Assembly (NCBI RefSeq): GCF_031624635.1
Contig: NZ_JAMQOQ010000002.1
Span: 310,001 to 374,000, forward strand
DNA length: 64,000 bases
From: Halogeometricum sp. S3BR5-2
GTDB lineage: Archaea; Halobacteriota; Halobacteria; Halobacteriales; Haloferacaceae
Direction of reading: 5' to 3'
Shown: piece by piece, positions 16,074-25,171 of the stretch
Layout: every line of letters starts with the position of its first letter
How positions within the stretch are numbered: the first letter of the stretch is position 1
Translations under genes and position numbers: made by a program
The notes under the pieces: model-generated
What the model was told of the DNA's origin: nothing
Database searches by the model: none
What the model saw: only the letters and a program-made list of their open reading frames with translations

Positions 16074-17477
16074 ATGACCGACGCGCCGGTACCGAGCGGA
16101 GACGAGGTCGAGTTCGACCGCGTTCCCGACACCGACCAGTCGTTCGAGAACGCCCTGGCGAAGGCGCGCGCCGGCGACCGACTCGCCGTCGCCGACGGCG
16201 TCGAACTGATGACGACGGGGACGGACCGGACGGGCATCGACCTCCGGCGCAAAGAGCAGGTGCTGGAAGCCGCGGACCGCCGGCGCGCCGAGGTGGTCGG
16301 CGACGACGTGACCTTCGTCGCCAACATCAACAACAACGTCACGACGGCCTGCAACACGGGCTGTCTGTTCTGCAACTTCAAGAACACCGCCCACCAGTTC
16401 GAGTCCGACCACGAGGGCGAACACACCGGGTTCACGAAGACGCCAGCGGAGTCGCGCGACGTCGTCGAGGACGCCCTCGACACCGGCATCTACGAGGTGA
16501 CCTCCGTCTCGGGCCTGCACCCCGCGTTCGTCCTGAACGAGGAGCACCGCGAGATACTGGAGGGGTACGAGAACCCGTACGCCGAGGTGGACTACAAGCC
16601 GCCGGAGGCGTACGACAAGGACCCCGGCGCGTACGTCGACCAGATGCGCGCGATGTCCGTCGGCGGCGCCCACCTCCACTCGATGACGCCGGAGGAGGCC
16701 TACCACGCCCGCCGCGGCACCGACTGGTCCTACGAGGAGGTGTATCGGGAACTGAAGGCCGCGGGCCTCTCCTCGGCGCCCGGCACCGCCGCGGAGATTC
16801 TCGTCCCCGAAGTGCGCGACGTCATCTGTCCGGGGAAGATATCCACCGAGGAGTGGGTCGCGGGGATGGAGGGCGCCGTCGCCGCCGGCCTCGACGTCAC
16901 CGCGACCATCATGTACGGCCACGTCGAGAACGCCGCCCACCGCGTGCAACACCTGAAGGTGATTCGGGACTTACAGGACCGCACGGGCGGCATCACTGAG
17001 TTCGTCCCCCTGTCGTTCGTCCACCAGAACACGCCGCTGTACGAGCGCGGACTCGTCACCGAGGGCGCCTCCGACGCCGAGGACGAACTGATGGTCGCCG
17101 TCGCGCGCCTCTTCCTCGACAACGTGGACAACGTGCAGTCCTCGTGGGTGAAGTACGGCAACGCGAAGGGGCTGAAACTGCTCAACTGCGGCGCGAACGA
17201 CTTCATGGGCACCATCCTCTCGGAGGAGATAACGAAGCGCGCGGGCGGCGGCTACGGCGAGTACCGCTCGTTCGACGACTACGTGGACATGGTGTCGGCC
17301 ATCGGGCGCCCGCCGGTCGAGCGCTCGACCGACTACCGACAGATGCGGCCGCTCGACCCCGACGACGGCCCGCACGGCCCGACGCTCGGCCCCCGTGCGG
17401 ACGGGACGCCGATGCTCTCCGGTTCGGGTTCGGACTCCGGAGACGGCGGCGACAGCCCCGCCCCCGCGGACGACTGA
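16074..17477 (+). CDS. cofH: FO synthase subunit 2 (CofH), coenzyme F420 biosynthesis
   Basis: 467 residues. Radical SAM enzyme; the motif CNTGCLFC gives Cys93, 97, 100. CofH condenses 5-amino-6-ribitylaminouracil with tyrosine; CofG then completes the deazaflavin FO. Family segments: INNNVTTACNTGC, VSGLHPAF, MSVGGAHLHSMTPEEAYHARRG, LSSAPGTAAEIL, QSSWVKYGNAKGLKLLNCGANDFMGT. The last 45 residues are a Gly/Ser/Asp tail. ATG 16074 chosen because the TATA box is 28 bp upstream. cofG and cofC lie 1.4-3.4 kb downstream on the other strand. Confidence 0.95.
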   Translation: MTDAPVPSGDEVEFDRVPDTDQSFENALAKARAGDRLAVADGVELMTTGTDRTGIDLRRKEQVLEAADRRRAEVVGDDVTFVANINNNVTTACNTGCLFCNFKNTAHQFESDHEGEHTGFTKTPAESRDVVEDALDTGIYEVTSVSGLHPAFVLNEEHREILEGYENPYAEVDYKPPEAYDKDPGAYVDQMRAMSVGGAHLHSMTPEEAYHARRGTDWSYEEVYRELKAAGLSSAPGTAAEILVPEVRDVICPGKISTEEWVAGMEGAVAAGLDVTATIMYGHVENAAHRVQHLKVIRDLQDRTGGITEFVPLSFVHQNTPLYERGLVTEGASDAEDELMVAVARLFLDNVDNVQSSWVKYGNAKGLKLLNCGANDFMGTILSEEITKRAGGGYGEYRSFDDYVDMVSAIGRPPVERSTDYRQMRPLDPDDGPHGPTLGPRADGTPMLSGSGSDSGDGGDSPAPADD

Positions 17478-17573
17478 GTTTCCCCCATCCTCCGACTCTT
17501 CGACTCTCCGACCCACCGGCGAGCGGCGCCGACGGGCGCAGCCTGAAGTACGCGCCGCCCCTCCTCTCTCCCC

Positions 17574-18125
17574 ATGATGGTGACGACCCACGCGGCCGCG
17601 GCGCTCCTCCTCTTCGGCGCGCCGGCGTCGCTCCTCGCGCCGCAGTTCGCCGCGCCGGCGCTCGCAGGGGCGCTCCTCGGCGGCATCGCGCCCGACGTCG
17701 ACCTGTTCGTCGGGACGCACCGCAAGACGCTCCACTTCCCCGTCTACGCCTCGCTCGCGGGCGTCGCGGCCGCCGTCGTCGCCGCCCTCGTTCCCTCCGC
17801 GCTAACCGTCGCCGCGGCGACGTTCCTCCTCGGCGCGGGTCTGCACGCCGCCTCCGACTGGTTCGGCGCCAGCGACGAACTCCGGCCGTGGGAGCGCACG
17901 TCGTCCCGCGCGGTGTACCTGCACCCGGCGAAGCGGTGGCTGGCGCCGCGTCACGTCGTCCGCTACGACGGCGCCCCGGAGGATTTCCTGCTCACGCTCG
18001 CCTTCTCGCTGCCGGTCGCGTACCTCTTCGACGGCCCGGTCCGGGTCGTCGTCGGAATCGGCCTCCTCGTCGCGGCGACGTACACGCTCTTTCGCCGGCG
18101 CGTCCCCGACGTGTTCGGCATCTAA
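17574..18125 (+). CDS. YdjM-like membrane-bound metal-dependent hydrolase (paralog 1)
   Basis: 183 residues (a second ATG at 17577 is possible). The LexA-binding/YdjM (DUF457-like) pattern is seen: MVTTHAAAALLLFG at the start, then GGIAPDVDLFVGTHRKTLHF with Asp and His that could bind metal, GLHAASDWFGASDELRPWE and a later YLHPAKRWLAPRH. Four or five membrane helices. Substrate unknown; relatives in bacteria are annotated as metal-dependent hydrolases without firm activity. TATA-like ctgaagtac 26 bp upstream. A close paralog follows. Confidence 0.75.
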   Translation: MMVTTHAAAALLLFGAPASLLAPQFAAPALAGALLGGIAPDVDLFVGTHRKTLHFPVYASLAGVAAAVVAALVPSALTVAAATFLLGAGLHAASDWFGASDELRPWERTSSRAVYLHPAKRWLAPRHVVRYDGAPEDFLLTLAFSLPVAYLFDGPVRVVVGIGLLVAATYTLFRRRVPDVFGI

Positions 18126-18186
18126 ATCGGGAGCGGTCGGCGCCGACGCGCAAGAGCTATGCCTCCGTGCCGAACAGTTCTGACGA

Positions 18187-18237
18187 ATGAACCGATTCGA
18201 GACGCATCGCGCGCACCCGGCGGTGAGCGCGCCGTGA
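18187..18237 (+). CDS. Micro-ORF coupled to the second YdjM-like gene
   Basis: 16 codons: MNRFETHRAHPAVSAP, then TGA at 18235-18237 sharing a base with the ATG of the next gene (tgatg). A weak TATA-like gctat lies about 29 bp before its ATG, and ggtgag within its codons is 11 bases before the next start. Weaker case than the other micro-ORFs because an in-frame ATG at 18159 could extend the main gene instead. Confidence 0.3.
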   Translation: MNRFETHRAHPAVSAP

Positions 18238-18845
18238 TGGCGCCGACGCACGTCGCGGCCGGCGTGGCCCTCGCCGCGCCCGTCGCCCTCCTCGCGCCGG
18301 AGTTCGCTCCCGTCGTCGTCGCCGCCGCCGTCGCGGGCAGCGTGTTTCCCGACCTCGACATGGTGGCGGGCGAACACCGGCGCACGCTGCACGCCGTCGA
18401 GGCGTACGCCCTGCTCGCCGTCCTGACCGCGTTCGCGGCCGTCGTCGCGCCGTCGGCGCCGACCGTCGCCGTCACGACGTTCTTCGTCTCGGCGGCGCTG
18501 CATCCGCTGTTGGACCTCGCGGGCGGGAGTTCGGAGGCCCGACCGTGGGAGGCGGCGACCGACCGGGGGGTCTACCTCCGCTCGCGCGAGCGGTGGGTCG
18601 CGCCGAAGCGGTGGGCCAGATACGACGGCGCGCCCGAGGACCTGGCGCTGACCGCCGTCCTCCTCGTTCCGGGCGTCGTCGTCTTCGGCGACGCCGTCCG
18701 TGGGTTCGCGGCCGCCACGCTCGCCGTCGGCGTCGTCTACGCGCTCGCCAGAAAGCGGATTCCGCAGCTGTCCGGACGGATAAACCTCCCCGTCCCGCCG
18801 GTGCTGACCGCCGTACTGGCCGTTCTCTCGCTCTTCAGACGGTAG
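18237..18845 (+). CDS. YdjM-like membrane-bound metal-dependent hydrolase (paralog 2)
   Basis: 202 residues from ATG 18237, chosen to match the paralog start (MAPTHVAAGVALAAP against MVTTHAAAALLLFG). Conserved positions: VFPDLDMVAGEHRRTLH, ALHPLLDLAGGSSEARPWE, VYLRSRERWVAPKRWARYDGAPED. The pair shares the phrase RYDGAPED near the same place, so it arose by tandem duplication. The C-terminus has an extra hydrophobic segment. Possible coupling to a micro-ORF upstream. Function unknown. Confidence 0.75.
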   Translation: MAPTHVAAGVALAAPVALLAPEFAPVVVAAAVAGSVFPDLDMVAGEHRRTLHAVEAYALLAVLTAFAAVVAPSAPTVAVTTFFVSAALHPLLDLAGGSSEARPWEAATDRGVYLRSRERWVAPKRWARYDGAPEDLALTAVLLVPGVVVFGDAVRGFAAATLAVGVVYALARKRIPQLSGRINLPVPPVLTAVLAVLSLFRR

Positions 18846-18866
18846 CCCGCCTCGCGAGTTCTCTTC

Positions 18867-20024
18867 TCAGTCCGCCGACCCGACCGCTAGCGGCCCGTCT
18901 CGGCGGGCGACGCCGCGGTAGCGCTCCCCGTGCACGTCGTCGGCGCCCATCGCGCGCTCGACCCGGCCGGAGAGCCACGAGCGGTCCGTCTCGACGCCGT
19001 CGAAGCCGGTGCGGCGGTGTCGCTCCGGGAGGTAGCGCTCGTAGACCGGCAGGCGCTCGTACAGGGGGACGCCGGCGCCGTCGGCGATATCTCGGAGTTC
19101 CTCCAGCGCGGGCCACGCATAGTCGGGGTTGACGTAGTCGTCGGTGACCGGGGAGACGCCGCCCAGGTCGTCGACGCCGCAGTCCAAGAGGTCGCGCGTC
19201 GGCGAGAGGTTCGGCGGGACCTGCACGGATATCTCCTCGGGCAGGGCGACGCGCGCCATGGCGACGACGCGGCGCATCGTCTCGACGGAGGGCGTCTCGA
19301 AGTCGGAGCGCTCGTTCGGGACGACGTTCTGGACGATGACCTCCTGCACGTGGTCGTAGCGCTCGTGCAGTTCGCGGATGGCCAGGAGGCTCTCCGCGCG
19401 GTCGCGCCACGTCTCGCCGATGCCGACCAGGAGGCCGGTGGTGAACGGGACGCCGACTTCGCCCGCCGCGCGGAGGGTGTTGAGCCGCTGACCGGGCGTC
19501 TTCCGCCGCCCGCCGGAGTGGGCTCTCACGTCCGCCGTCGTCTCCAGCATGACGCCCATGCTCGCGTTGACGGGGGCGAGGCGCTCGAACTGGGCCTCGG
19601 AGAGGTCGCCGGGGTTCGAATGGGCCAAGAGACCCTCCTCCATCGCCATCTCGCAGCAGTCGACGAGGTAGTCGAGCACGTCGTCGTAGCCCCACTCGGC
19701 CAACTGGTCGTGAATCGCCGTGTAGCGCTCGTCGGGTTCGTCGCCGAAGGTGAAAAGCGCCTCCGTACAGCCCGCGTCGGCGCCGAGCCGAAGCGTCTCG
19801 CGGACGTCTTCGGGCGACATGAGCGTCGCCTCCCCGGGCACGTCGTAGTAGGTGCAGTAGGTGCAGGTGTAGCGACAGGCCGTGGTCAGCGGGAGGAAGA
19901 CGTTCCGAGAGAACGTGAGTTCGGACGCCGCGGAGACGTCCTCGGGCGTCGCGGCGAGCAGTCGCTCGACGTCGGCGTCGCCGGGTTCGAGTTCGATGCC
20001 GTATTTCTCGGCCGCGGGGAACAC
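18867..20024 (-). CDS. cofG: FO synthase subunit 1 (CofG), coenzyme F420 biosynthesis
   Basis: 385 residues from the GTG at 20024, about 27 bp after a TATA-like cttttgtg on the minus strand. Radical SAM motif CRYTCTYC (Cys50, 54, 57). Other family segments: LFTFGDEPDERY, AHSNPGDLSEAQ, SMGVMLETTADVRAHSGGRRKTPGQRL, TTGLLVGIGETW, DWGGVSPV-type loop as DDLGGVSPVTDDYVNP. CofG performs the second half of FO formation after CofH. cofC follows upstream on the same strand with a 254-bp gap in which I see no gene. Confidence 0.95.
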   Translation of the reverse strand: MFPAAEKYGIELEPGDADVERLLAATPEDVSAASELTFSRNVFLPLTTACRYTCTYCTYYDVPGEATLMSPEDVRETLRLGADAGCTEALFTFGDEPDERYTAIHDQLAEWGYDDVLDYLVDCCEMAMEEGLLAHSNPGDLSEAQFERLAPVNASMGVMLETTADVRAHSGGRRKTPGQRLNTLRAAGEVGVPFTTGLLVGIGETWRDRAESLLAIRELHERYDHVQEVIVQNVVPNERSDFETPSVETMRRVVAMARVALPEEISVQVPPNLSPTRDLLDCGVDDLGGVSPVTDDYVNPDYAWPALEELRDIADGAGVPLYERLPVYERYLPERHRRTGFDGVETDRSWLSGRVERAMGADDVHGERYRGVARRDGPLAVGSAD

Positions 20025-20278
20025 GATTCCGCGTGCGCGGCCGACGCACAAAAGGGTGTCACTTCCGGGGAGACCCGCCGCCTCGGCGACCGAGCGACGC
20101 GCGAACCGACGGAACGCCGCGGGCGAGTCCGCGGCGGACACCTGCGACGACGCCGTCCGCACGCGCGGACGAGGCGCCGCGCGCGACGCGCCGTTCCCCG
20201 TTCGTACCGGCGCCCGGCACACCCGACGCGTCGCGCACCGACCACGTTCTGTGCTTGAGTTGATATTTCTGCCGGCCG

Positions 20279-20923
20279 TCAGTCCGACCGGGCGACGCCG
20301 ACGCGTCCCTCCCGGAGGACCACCTCGAAGCCGGCGTCCGCGAGCCACTCGCGCGCCCGTCCCTCGCCGTGGAGGAAAACCTCGGCGATGTCGTCGGGTT
20401 CGTCGACGTCCGTCGCCAACCGCATCGAGTCGACGACGCCGACCGAGAGGCCGGCGTCGGCCGCGATTCGGCGGTGGTCGCGGTAGGACGCGCCGTGGTA
20501 GTCGACGCGGAAGTCCGGGTGGCGGACGACCAAGGCGTTCGTGCCCCCGCCTCGTCCCGGCGCGATGGCGACGTCACCGGCCGTCTCGAACAGCCGAGAC
20601 AGCGGCGCGGCCGTCGCCAGGGCGAGGTCGGCCATGACGACGGCCACCGCCTCGCCGGGTTCGTCCGGGAGCGCGTCGTTCACGGCGTCCGTGAGCGGTC
20701 TGTCGTCGACGACGACGGGGACGCCGTCGGTCCTCTCGGCGCCGCCGCCCGCGTCTCTCGGCGGTGCGGTCGTCAGGAGCGTCGGCTCGCCGCCCGCGTC
20801 GCGGACGGCGTCGACGACGTCCGCGCGCATCGCTCGGGCGAACGCCCGGCGCTCGTCGGCGTCGAGGACGCCGGCGAGGCGGCTCTTCGGGTCACGCGTC
20901 GCGTACGGGACGACGACCTGCAT
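20279..20923 (-). CDS. cofC: 2-phospho-L-lactate (or enolpyruvyl-phosphate) guanylyltransferase CofC
   Basis: 214 residues. [40 protein letters not shown] is the nucleotide-binding start of the family; [19 protein letters not shown] corresponds to the usual DxP loop but reads MADLAL, and [10 protein letters not shown] with SYRDHRR binds the phospho-acid. It activates phospholactate or PEP with GTP for attachment to FO, giving the F420 side chain. ATG 20923 with a TATA-like ttctttgt about 28 bp upstream. Same strand as cofG. Confidence 0.9.
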   Translation of the reverse strand: MQVVVPYATRDPKSRLAGVLDADERRAFARAMRADVVDAVRDAGGEPTLLTTAPPRDAGGGAERTDGVPVVVDDRPLTDAVNDALPDEPGEAVAVVMADLALATAAPLSRLFETAGDVAIAPGRGGGTNALVVRHPDFRVDYHGASYRDHRRIAADAGLSVGVVDSMRLATDVDEPDDIAEVFLHGEGRAREWLADAGFEVVLREGRVGVARSD

Positions 20924-20985
20924 AACTGCATCCGCGTCGGCCGGAACAAAGAACAGAGCGGTCCGGCCGCGGGTCGGACCGGGCG

Positions 20986-21774
20986 TCAGCCCAGTTTGTC
21001 GTAGCCGGACTGCTGGGAGCGCCAGTAGAAGACGCCGCCCACCACGGCGCCGAGGGCGAGAAGCCCGCCGCCGGCGTAGATGGCCATCTGCATCGTCTGG
21101 CTCGACTGCTGGGCCTGCTGTGCCTGCGACTCGGCGTCGGCCGCCAGGTCGGTCGCCAGACCGAAGCTGTTCCCGCTCTCGAAGGCGCTGACGGCCTTCT
21201 CGAACGTGCTCCGTGCCTCCTCGGAGCCCGAGTCGGCGACGGCGGCCCGCGCCTCGTCGAGGGCGTCCCGCGCGTCGCCGCTCTCCTCGGTGAAGTGGTG
21301 CGCCGACCACGAGTCGATGTCGTTCGTCGACCCGCCCGCGCGGGTCTGTTCGAGGCTCAGCACCGCGAACGACTGGGCGGGGTCGTACGTGTACGACTCC
21401 ACCTCGGGCGCGGTGCCCGAGACGCTCACTTCCACCTCGCTCGTGCCGTCGGCGGCGGCGACGTTCGCGCCGCTGAAGTTCTGCCCGTCGAAGGACTCCT
21501 GTCCGACCTTCGCGCCGGTCTGGTCGTAGTAGGTGACGGTCCACGTCACGTCCTCTAACTCGGTCGAACCGGCGAGCGTCCACGACTCCAACTGCGGGTT
21601 CTTGTACAGTTCGTCGAGCGTCACCGACGCGGTGACCTTCGAGCCGACCTGCGCCTCCTCGGGCACGTCGTCCCCGCCGACCGAGACGGCGGCCGCGGGG
21701 GCCGCCGCGGTCACGAGGACGACCAGCGCCGCGAGGGCGAGCTTAGAACAGCGACTCCAACTCGTCTTCGTCAT
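20986..21774 (-). CDS. Exported protein with C-terminal membrane helix, overlapping cetZ1
   Basis: 262 residues: signal peptide (about 1-29, hydrophobic core [18 protein letters not shown]), a beta-rich domain (about 32-135), an Ala-rich helical segment (about 150-215, possibly coiled coil), one membrane helix (about 230-250) and a short cytoplasmic end (QQSGYDKLG). The ATG lies inside the last codons of cetZ1, giving a 32-base overlap, so the two are co-translated. This suggests a membrane partner for the CetZ1 cytoskeletal protein, but no known family is recognised. Confidence 0.8.
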   Translation of the reverse strand: MTKTSWSRCSKLALAALVVLVTAAAPAAAVSVGGDDVPEEAQVGSKVTASVTLDELYKNPQLESWTLAGSTELEDVTWTVTYYDQTGAKVGQESFDGQNFSGANVAAADGTSEVEVSVSGTAPEVESYTYDPAQSFAVLSLEQTRAGGSTNDIDSWSAHHFTEESGDARDALDEARAAVADSGSEEARSTFEKAVSAFESGNSFGLATDLAADAESQAQQAQQSSQTMQMAIYAGGGLLALGAVVGGVFYWRSQQSGYDKLG

Positions 21775-22924
21775 CGTTGACTAAGTTCTCCAAGTTCTGG
21801 TCGCTCTCCTGTCTGATCTCGTCGATGTTCTCCTGCGCCTCGATGGCGACCTGCTGGAGTTCCTTGATGCGGGGCACGTTCGTGACGCCCGACAGCAGGA
21901 TGACCGACGCGACTTTGCCGGAGTTGCGGATGGGGTAGTCCCCGCCGCGGACCTCCATGCTGCCGGTCTGCTCTTCGATCCACTTCCGCCCGCGCTCTAT
22001 GCCTTTCCGGTTGAGGTGCTCCGGCGGACCGGCCATCACCAACAGCGCGCGTTCGGTGCCCTCTATCTCGCAGGGGAGCGTGAGGCGGCCGAGCGCGGCC
22101 TTCCGAACCAGCGACGTGATGCGGTTGGTCGTGTGGGCGGTGTCTATCTGCTCGTCCTCGCCCCCGCCCGTGATGCGCGAGAGGAGTCCGCCGCCCGAAC
22201 TCTTCTCCTCGACGGTCTCGGAGGCGTAGCCGACCGTGGAGACGCCGCCGCCCGCGAGGGTGTTGATGATCTCCGAGGAGTCGACGACGCTCTCTGCGAC
22301 CTCGCCCCCCTGTTCGACCTCGCCGGCCCCGAAGAGCACGCCGAAGCGCGTCACTATCTCCTCGTTAATCTCGTCGTAACCGCCCTGAACCGACTCTCCG
22401 GTCTTGCGCCAGGAGTCGTTGTCGAACACCATGAGGTTGTCCACCTCGCGGACGAACGTCTGGAACGACCGCGCGGCGTTGAGCGTGTAGATACCGCCCT
22501 CGTCCCCGCCCGGCAGGACGCCGATTCCGTAGACGGGTTCGGTGTAGATGCGCTTCAGGTGCTTCGCCAGTACCGGCGCGCCGCCGCTCCCGGTGCCGCC
22601 GCCGAGACCGGAGACGACGAGGAACGCGTCCACCTCGTGGACGGGGATGCTGTCGACGGCACCCTGTACCTCGTCGATGTCCTCCTCGGCGATTTCCGCG
22701 CCCAGTTCGTTGTCGGCGCCGACGCCGTGGCCCTTCACGCGGGACTGCCCGATCAGGACGCGCTGGTCCTGCGGGATGTGTTCGAGACCCATCAGGTCGG
22801 CTTTCGCCGAGTTGACGGCGACGGCCGCCCGGACGATACCGGACCCGTGTCGCTTGTCGTACTCGACGAACTTGTCGACGATCTTTCCCCCGGCCTGCCC
22901 GAATCCGATCATTGCGAGCTTCAT
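21743..22924 (-). CDS. cetZ1: Tubulin/FtsZ-superfamily cell-shape protein CetZ1
   Basis: 393 residues starting MKLAMIGFGQAGGKIVDKF, the CetZ1-type N-terminus. The GTP-binding loop GGGTGSG is at 108-114, preceded by FLVVSGL. The C-terminal tail is helical and acidic ([10 protein letters not shown]). CetZ proteins polymerise with GTP and control rod shape and motility in haloarchaea. The start codon does not lie at the leaderless distance from the TATA box (ggtttatg, minus strand, about 22974-22979); an 8-codon micro-ORF does. The next gene overlaps its end. Confidence 0.92.
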   Translation of the reverse strand: MKLAMIGFGQAGGKIVDKFVEYDKRHGSGIVRAAVAVNSAKADLMGLEHIPQDQRVLIGQSRVKGHGVGADNELGAEIAEEDIDEVQGAVDSIPVHEVDAFLVVSGLGGGTGSGGAPVLAKHLKRIYTEPVYGIGVLPGGDEGGIYTLNAARSFQTFVREVDNLMVFDNDSWRKTGESVQGGYDEINEEIVTRFGVLFGAGEVEQGGEVAESVVDSSEIINTLAGGGVSTVGYASETVEEKSSGGGLLSRITGGGEDEQIDTAHTTNRITSLVRKAALGRLTLPCEIEGTERALLVMAGPPEHLNRKGIERGRKWIEEQTGSMEVRGGDYPIRNSGKVASVILLSGVTNVPRIKELQQVAIEAQENIDEIRQESDQNLENLVNDDEDELESLF

Positions 22925-22947
22925 CGTTTCTTCGTTCCCCTCACCAT
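22921..22947 (-). CDS. Leaderless micro-ORF coupled to cetZ1
   Basis: 8 codons: MVRGTKKR, then TGA at 22921-22923 overlapping the cetZ1 ATG (atga). Its ATG at 22947 lies about 29 bp from the TATA box, so it is likely at the mRNA 5' end. The codons give ggtgagggg, complementary to part of the anti-Shine-Dalgarno sequence, 12 bases before cetZ1. Confidence 0.5.
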   Translation of the reverse strand: MVRGTKKR

Positions 22948-23172
22948 TGACTGTCAGGTATACGAACACGAACATAAACCTTGCGCTGCATTAATGTCTG
23001 AAAAATGTTACAATAACTCCAGAGGACGGCGGATTGGGCGGCCTCGACACGGGTTCTCACTCCGACCCCGCGCTAGTTCAGAGAACGGACACGTCCACCG
23101 TTAGTCCGACATTTCGGTGTCGTTAACGGCTCGAACGGACCGGTTTTCCGACCGGGCGGACGGCGACCGACG

Positions 23173-24069
23173 CTACCGTTCGCGCCGGTCGTTGAGATAC
23201 GCCTTGAGCGTCGTCAGTTCGCCGGTGGAGTAGTCGAAGGCGCCGATGTCGTTGTCGTCGGTGACGTTGTCGAACTTGAGCGAGCGGTACTGGTCGGCGC
23301 CCATGGGGAACCCGGGGACCGAACCGGCGACGGTGAGTCCGATCTTCGCGAGTCCCATCGGAACGGGGACTATCGTGGTCGACCGGCCGTCCGACTCGTG
23401 GATCAGCCTCGCTATCTCGGCCAGCGTCATCTTGTCCGGGCCGCCGATTTCGTACACCTGTCCGACGTGCTTCTCGTCCTCCACGGCGTCGCTCATCATC
23501 GGCACGAGGTCCCCGACCCAGATGGGTTGGAAGCGGGTCTTACCGCCGCCGGGGAGGGCGCTCACGTACGGGGGCGCGAGCGTCTTCGTGAACGAGACGA
23601 ACTCGCCGCCGTCGCCGAACACCACCGAGGGTCGGAACACGGTCCAGTCGAGGACGGACTCGGTGACTATCTCCTCGGCCCGCCCCTTCGCGCGGATGTA
23701 CGCGGTCGGACCGTCCGGGTCGGCGCCCAAGGCGCTCATGTGGACGAACCGGTCCACCTCGTGCTTCTCGGCGGCGCGCACGACGTTCTCGGTTCCCTGT
23801 CGGTGAATCTTGTCGTGCATCTCGTTGCCCCCGCTGGGTTTGAACAGCGGCGAGAGGGCGACGAGGTTGTAGACGGCGTCCATCCCCTCGAACGCCTCCT
23901 TGATGGAGTCGTACGCCGTGACGTTCCCCATCGCCTTGTTCACGCCCGCCGGGAGGTCCTCGCTGCTCGGACTCCGCGAGAGGGCCGTCACCTCGTGTCC
24001 CCGCGATTTCAGTTCGCGACACAGGTTCGTCCCGATGAAGCCGCTGCCGCCGACGACGAGAACTTTCAT
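23173..24069 (-). CDS. NDUFA9-like atypical short-chain dehydrogenase
   Basis: 298 residues. NAD(P)-binding GGSGFIGTNLCRELKSRGHEV at the start (GxxGxxG), then DAVYNLVALSP, HMSALGADPDGPTAYIRAKGRAEE (active-site Tyr replaced in the usual way for this group) and VFRPSVVFGDGGEF. This matches the complex I NDUFA9-subunit-like family in haloarchaea, whose members are probably not part of complex I. Substrate unknown. TATA-like catttacg about 28 bp upstream, leaderless. Divergent from tmk. Confidence 0.8.
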   Translation of the reverse strand: MKVLVVGGSGFIGTNLCRELKSRGHEVTALSRSPSSEDLPAGVNKAMGNVTAYDSIKEAFEGMDAVYNLVALSPLFKPSGGNEMHDKIHRQGTENVVRAAEKHEVDRFVHMSALGADPDGPTAYIRAKGRAEEIVTESVLDWTVFRPSVVFGDGGEFVSFTKTLAPPYVSALPGGGKTRFQPIWVGDLVPMMSDAVEDEKHVGQVYEIGGPDKMTLAEIARLIHESDGRSTTIVPVPMGLAKIGLTVAGSVPGFPMGADQYRSLKFDNVTDDNDIGAFDYSTGELTTLKAYLNDRRER

Positions 24070-24219
24070 CGCCTATAGTTGTCGCGGATACGACGTAAAT
24101 GTACCCCCGCTCGGGCCCGTTGTCCCTCGATTTCGCGTCCGGATTCGGAGCTGACCGATGCCCCCGTGCTATCGCTTGGATTCGGTTCGTTTTAATCGCC
24201 CCACCGTTCACTCCGAAGC

Positions 24220-24831
24220 ATGCTCATCACGCTGGAGGGGTTGGACGGGAGCGGGAAGACCACCGTCTGGGAGGCGCTACAGGACGTCTACCCCGACGCG
24301 GTGTTCACCCGCGAACCCACCGAGTCGTGGTACGGCGACGCCGTCTACCGCTCGATGGCCGACGAGGACGCCGACCCGCTCGCGGAGCTGTTCCTCTTCA
24401 CGGCGGACCACGCCGACCACCTCTCGCGGAAGGTCCGACCCGCTCTCGCCGAGGGCAACCTCGTCATCTCGGACCGCTACTCGGACTCGCGGTTCGCCTA
24501 TCAGGCGGCGTCGCTCGAAGACTCCGAACTGCGCCGTCCGCTGGAGTTCGTCCGGGGCATCCACGCCGCCTTCTCCCGGACGCCCGACGCGACCATCTAC
24601 CTCGACGTCGACCCGGAGACGGCCGCCGCTCGCGCCGGCGCGACGAACAAGTTCGAGCGCGCCTCCTTCCTGGCGCGAGTGCGGGAGAACTACGAGCGAC
24701 TCGTCGACGCCGAACCGCACCGCTTCGTCCGGGTCGACGCGACCCAACCCCCGGAGGACGTCGTCGAGATGGTCGAACGCAGCGTCGAGCGACTCGTCCG
24801 CGAGGGCGAGAGCGCGGGCGCGAGTAACTGA
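24220..24831 (+). CDS. tmk: Thymidylate kinase
   Basis: 203 residues, normal length. P-loop GLDGSGKTT at 7-15, DR(Y)S motif in [18 protein letters not shown]-binding REPTESWYG, and a LID region with [17 protein letters not shown]. It phosphorylates dTMP to dTDP. All key residues are present. TATA-like tttaat 27 bp before the ATG, leaderless. The downstream gene is convergent. Confidence 0.93.
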   Translation: MLITLEGLDGSGKTTVWEALQDVYPDAVFTREPTESWYGDAVYRSMADEDADPLAELFLFTADHADHLSRKVRPALAEGNLVISDRYSDSRFAYQAASLEDSELRRPLEFVRGIHAAFSRTPDATIYLDVDPETAAARAGATNKFERASFLARVRENYERLVDAEPHRFVRVDATQPPEDVVEMVERSVERLVREGESAGASN

Positions 24832-24850
24832 ACTCGGGCGTAACGACCTC

Positions 24851-25171
24851 TCAGTTCCCCGTCTCGGGCAGGTCGTACTCCTCCGGCGGCGGGACGTACA
24901 GCGTGTCGACGGTGAACCCGAGCGCCAGCGGCATGCCGACCATCACCGCCAGCGCCGCCACCGGGTCGCCGAGGTTCGGCCCGATGCCGAGGACGCCGGT
25001 GAACACCAGCGTCGTGACTAACAGGGCGAGGGGGATGAGCGTCAGCGAGTAGACGACGTACCCCCACTGCGTCTTCAGTCGGATGCGGAAGAACCGCGTC
25101 ATCACCGCCGCGAGGAGGGTGTGGCCGGCCAGCACCACACCGAACAGCACGAGGTTGAGGACCGAGACCAT
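24851..25171 (-). CDS. Three-helix membrane protein, uncharacterised
   Basis: 106 residues with three hydrophobic segments (about 3-24, 38-58, 68-88) and a Pro/Glu-rich end (PPPEEYDLPETGN). Acidic tail and GC-ending codons support coding. TATA-like gtaaagtt about 27 bp before ATG 25171. No family recognised. Convergent to tmk, divergent from the E1-alpha gene. Confidence 0.65.
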   Translation of the reverse strand: MVSVLNLVLFGVVLAGHTLLAAVMTRFFRIRLKTQWGYVVYSLTLIPLALLVTTLVFTGVLGIGPNLGDPVAALAVMVGMPLALGFTVDTLYVPPPEEYDLPETGN

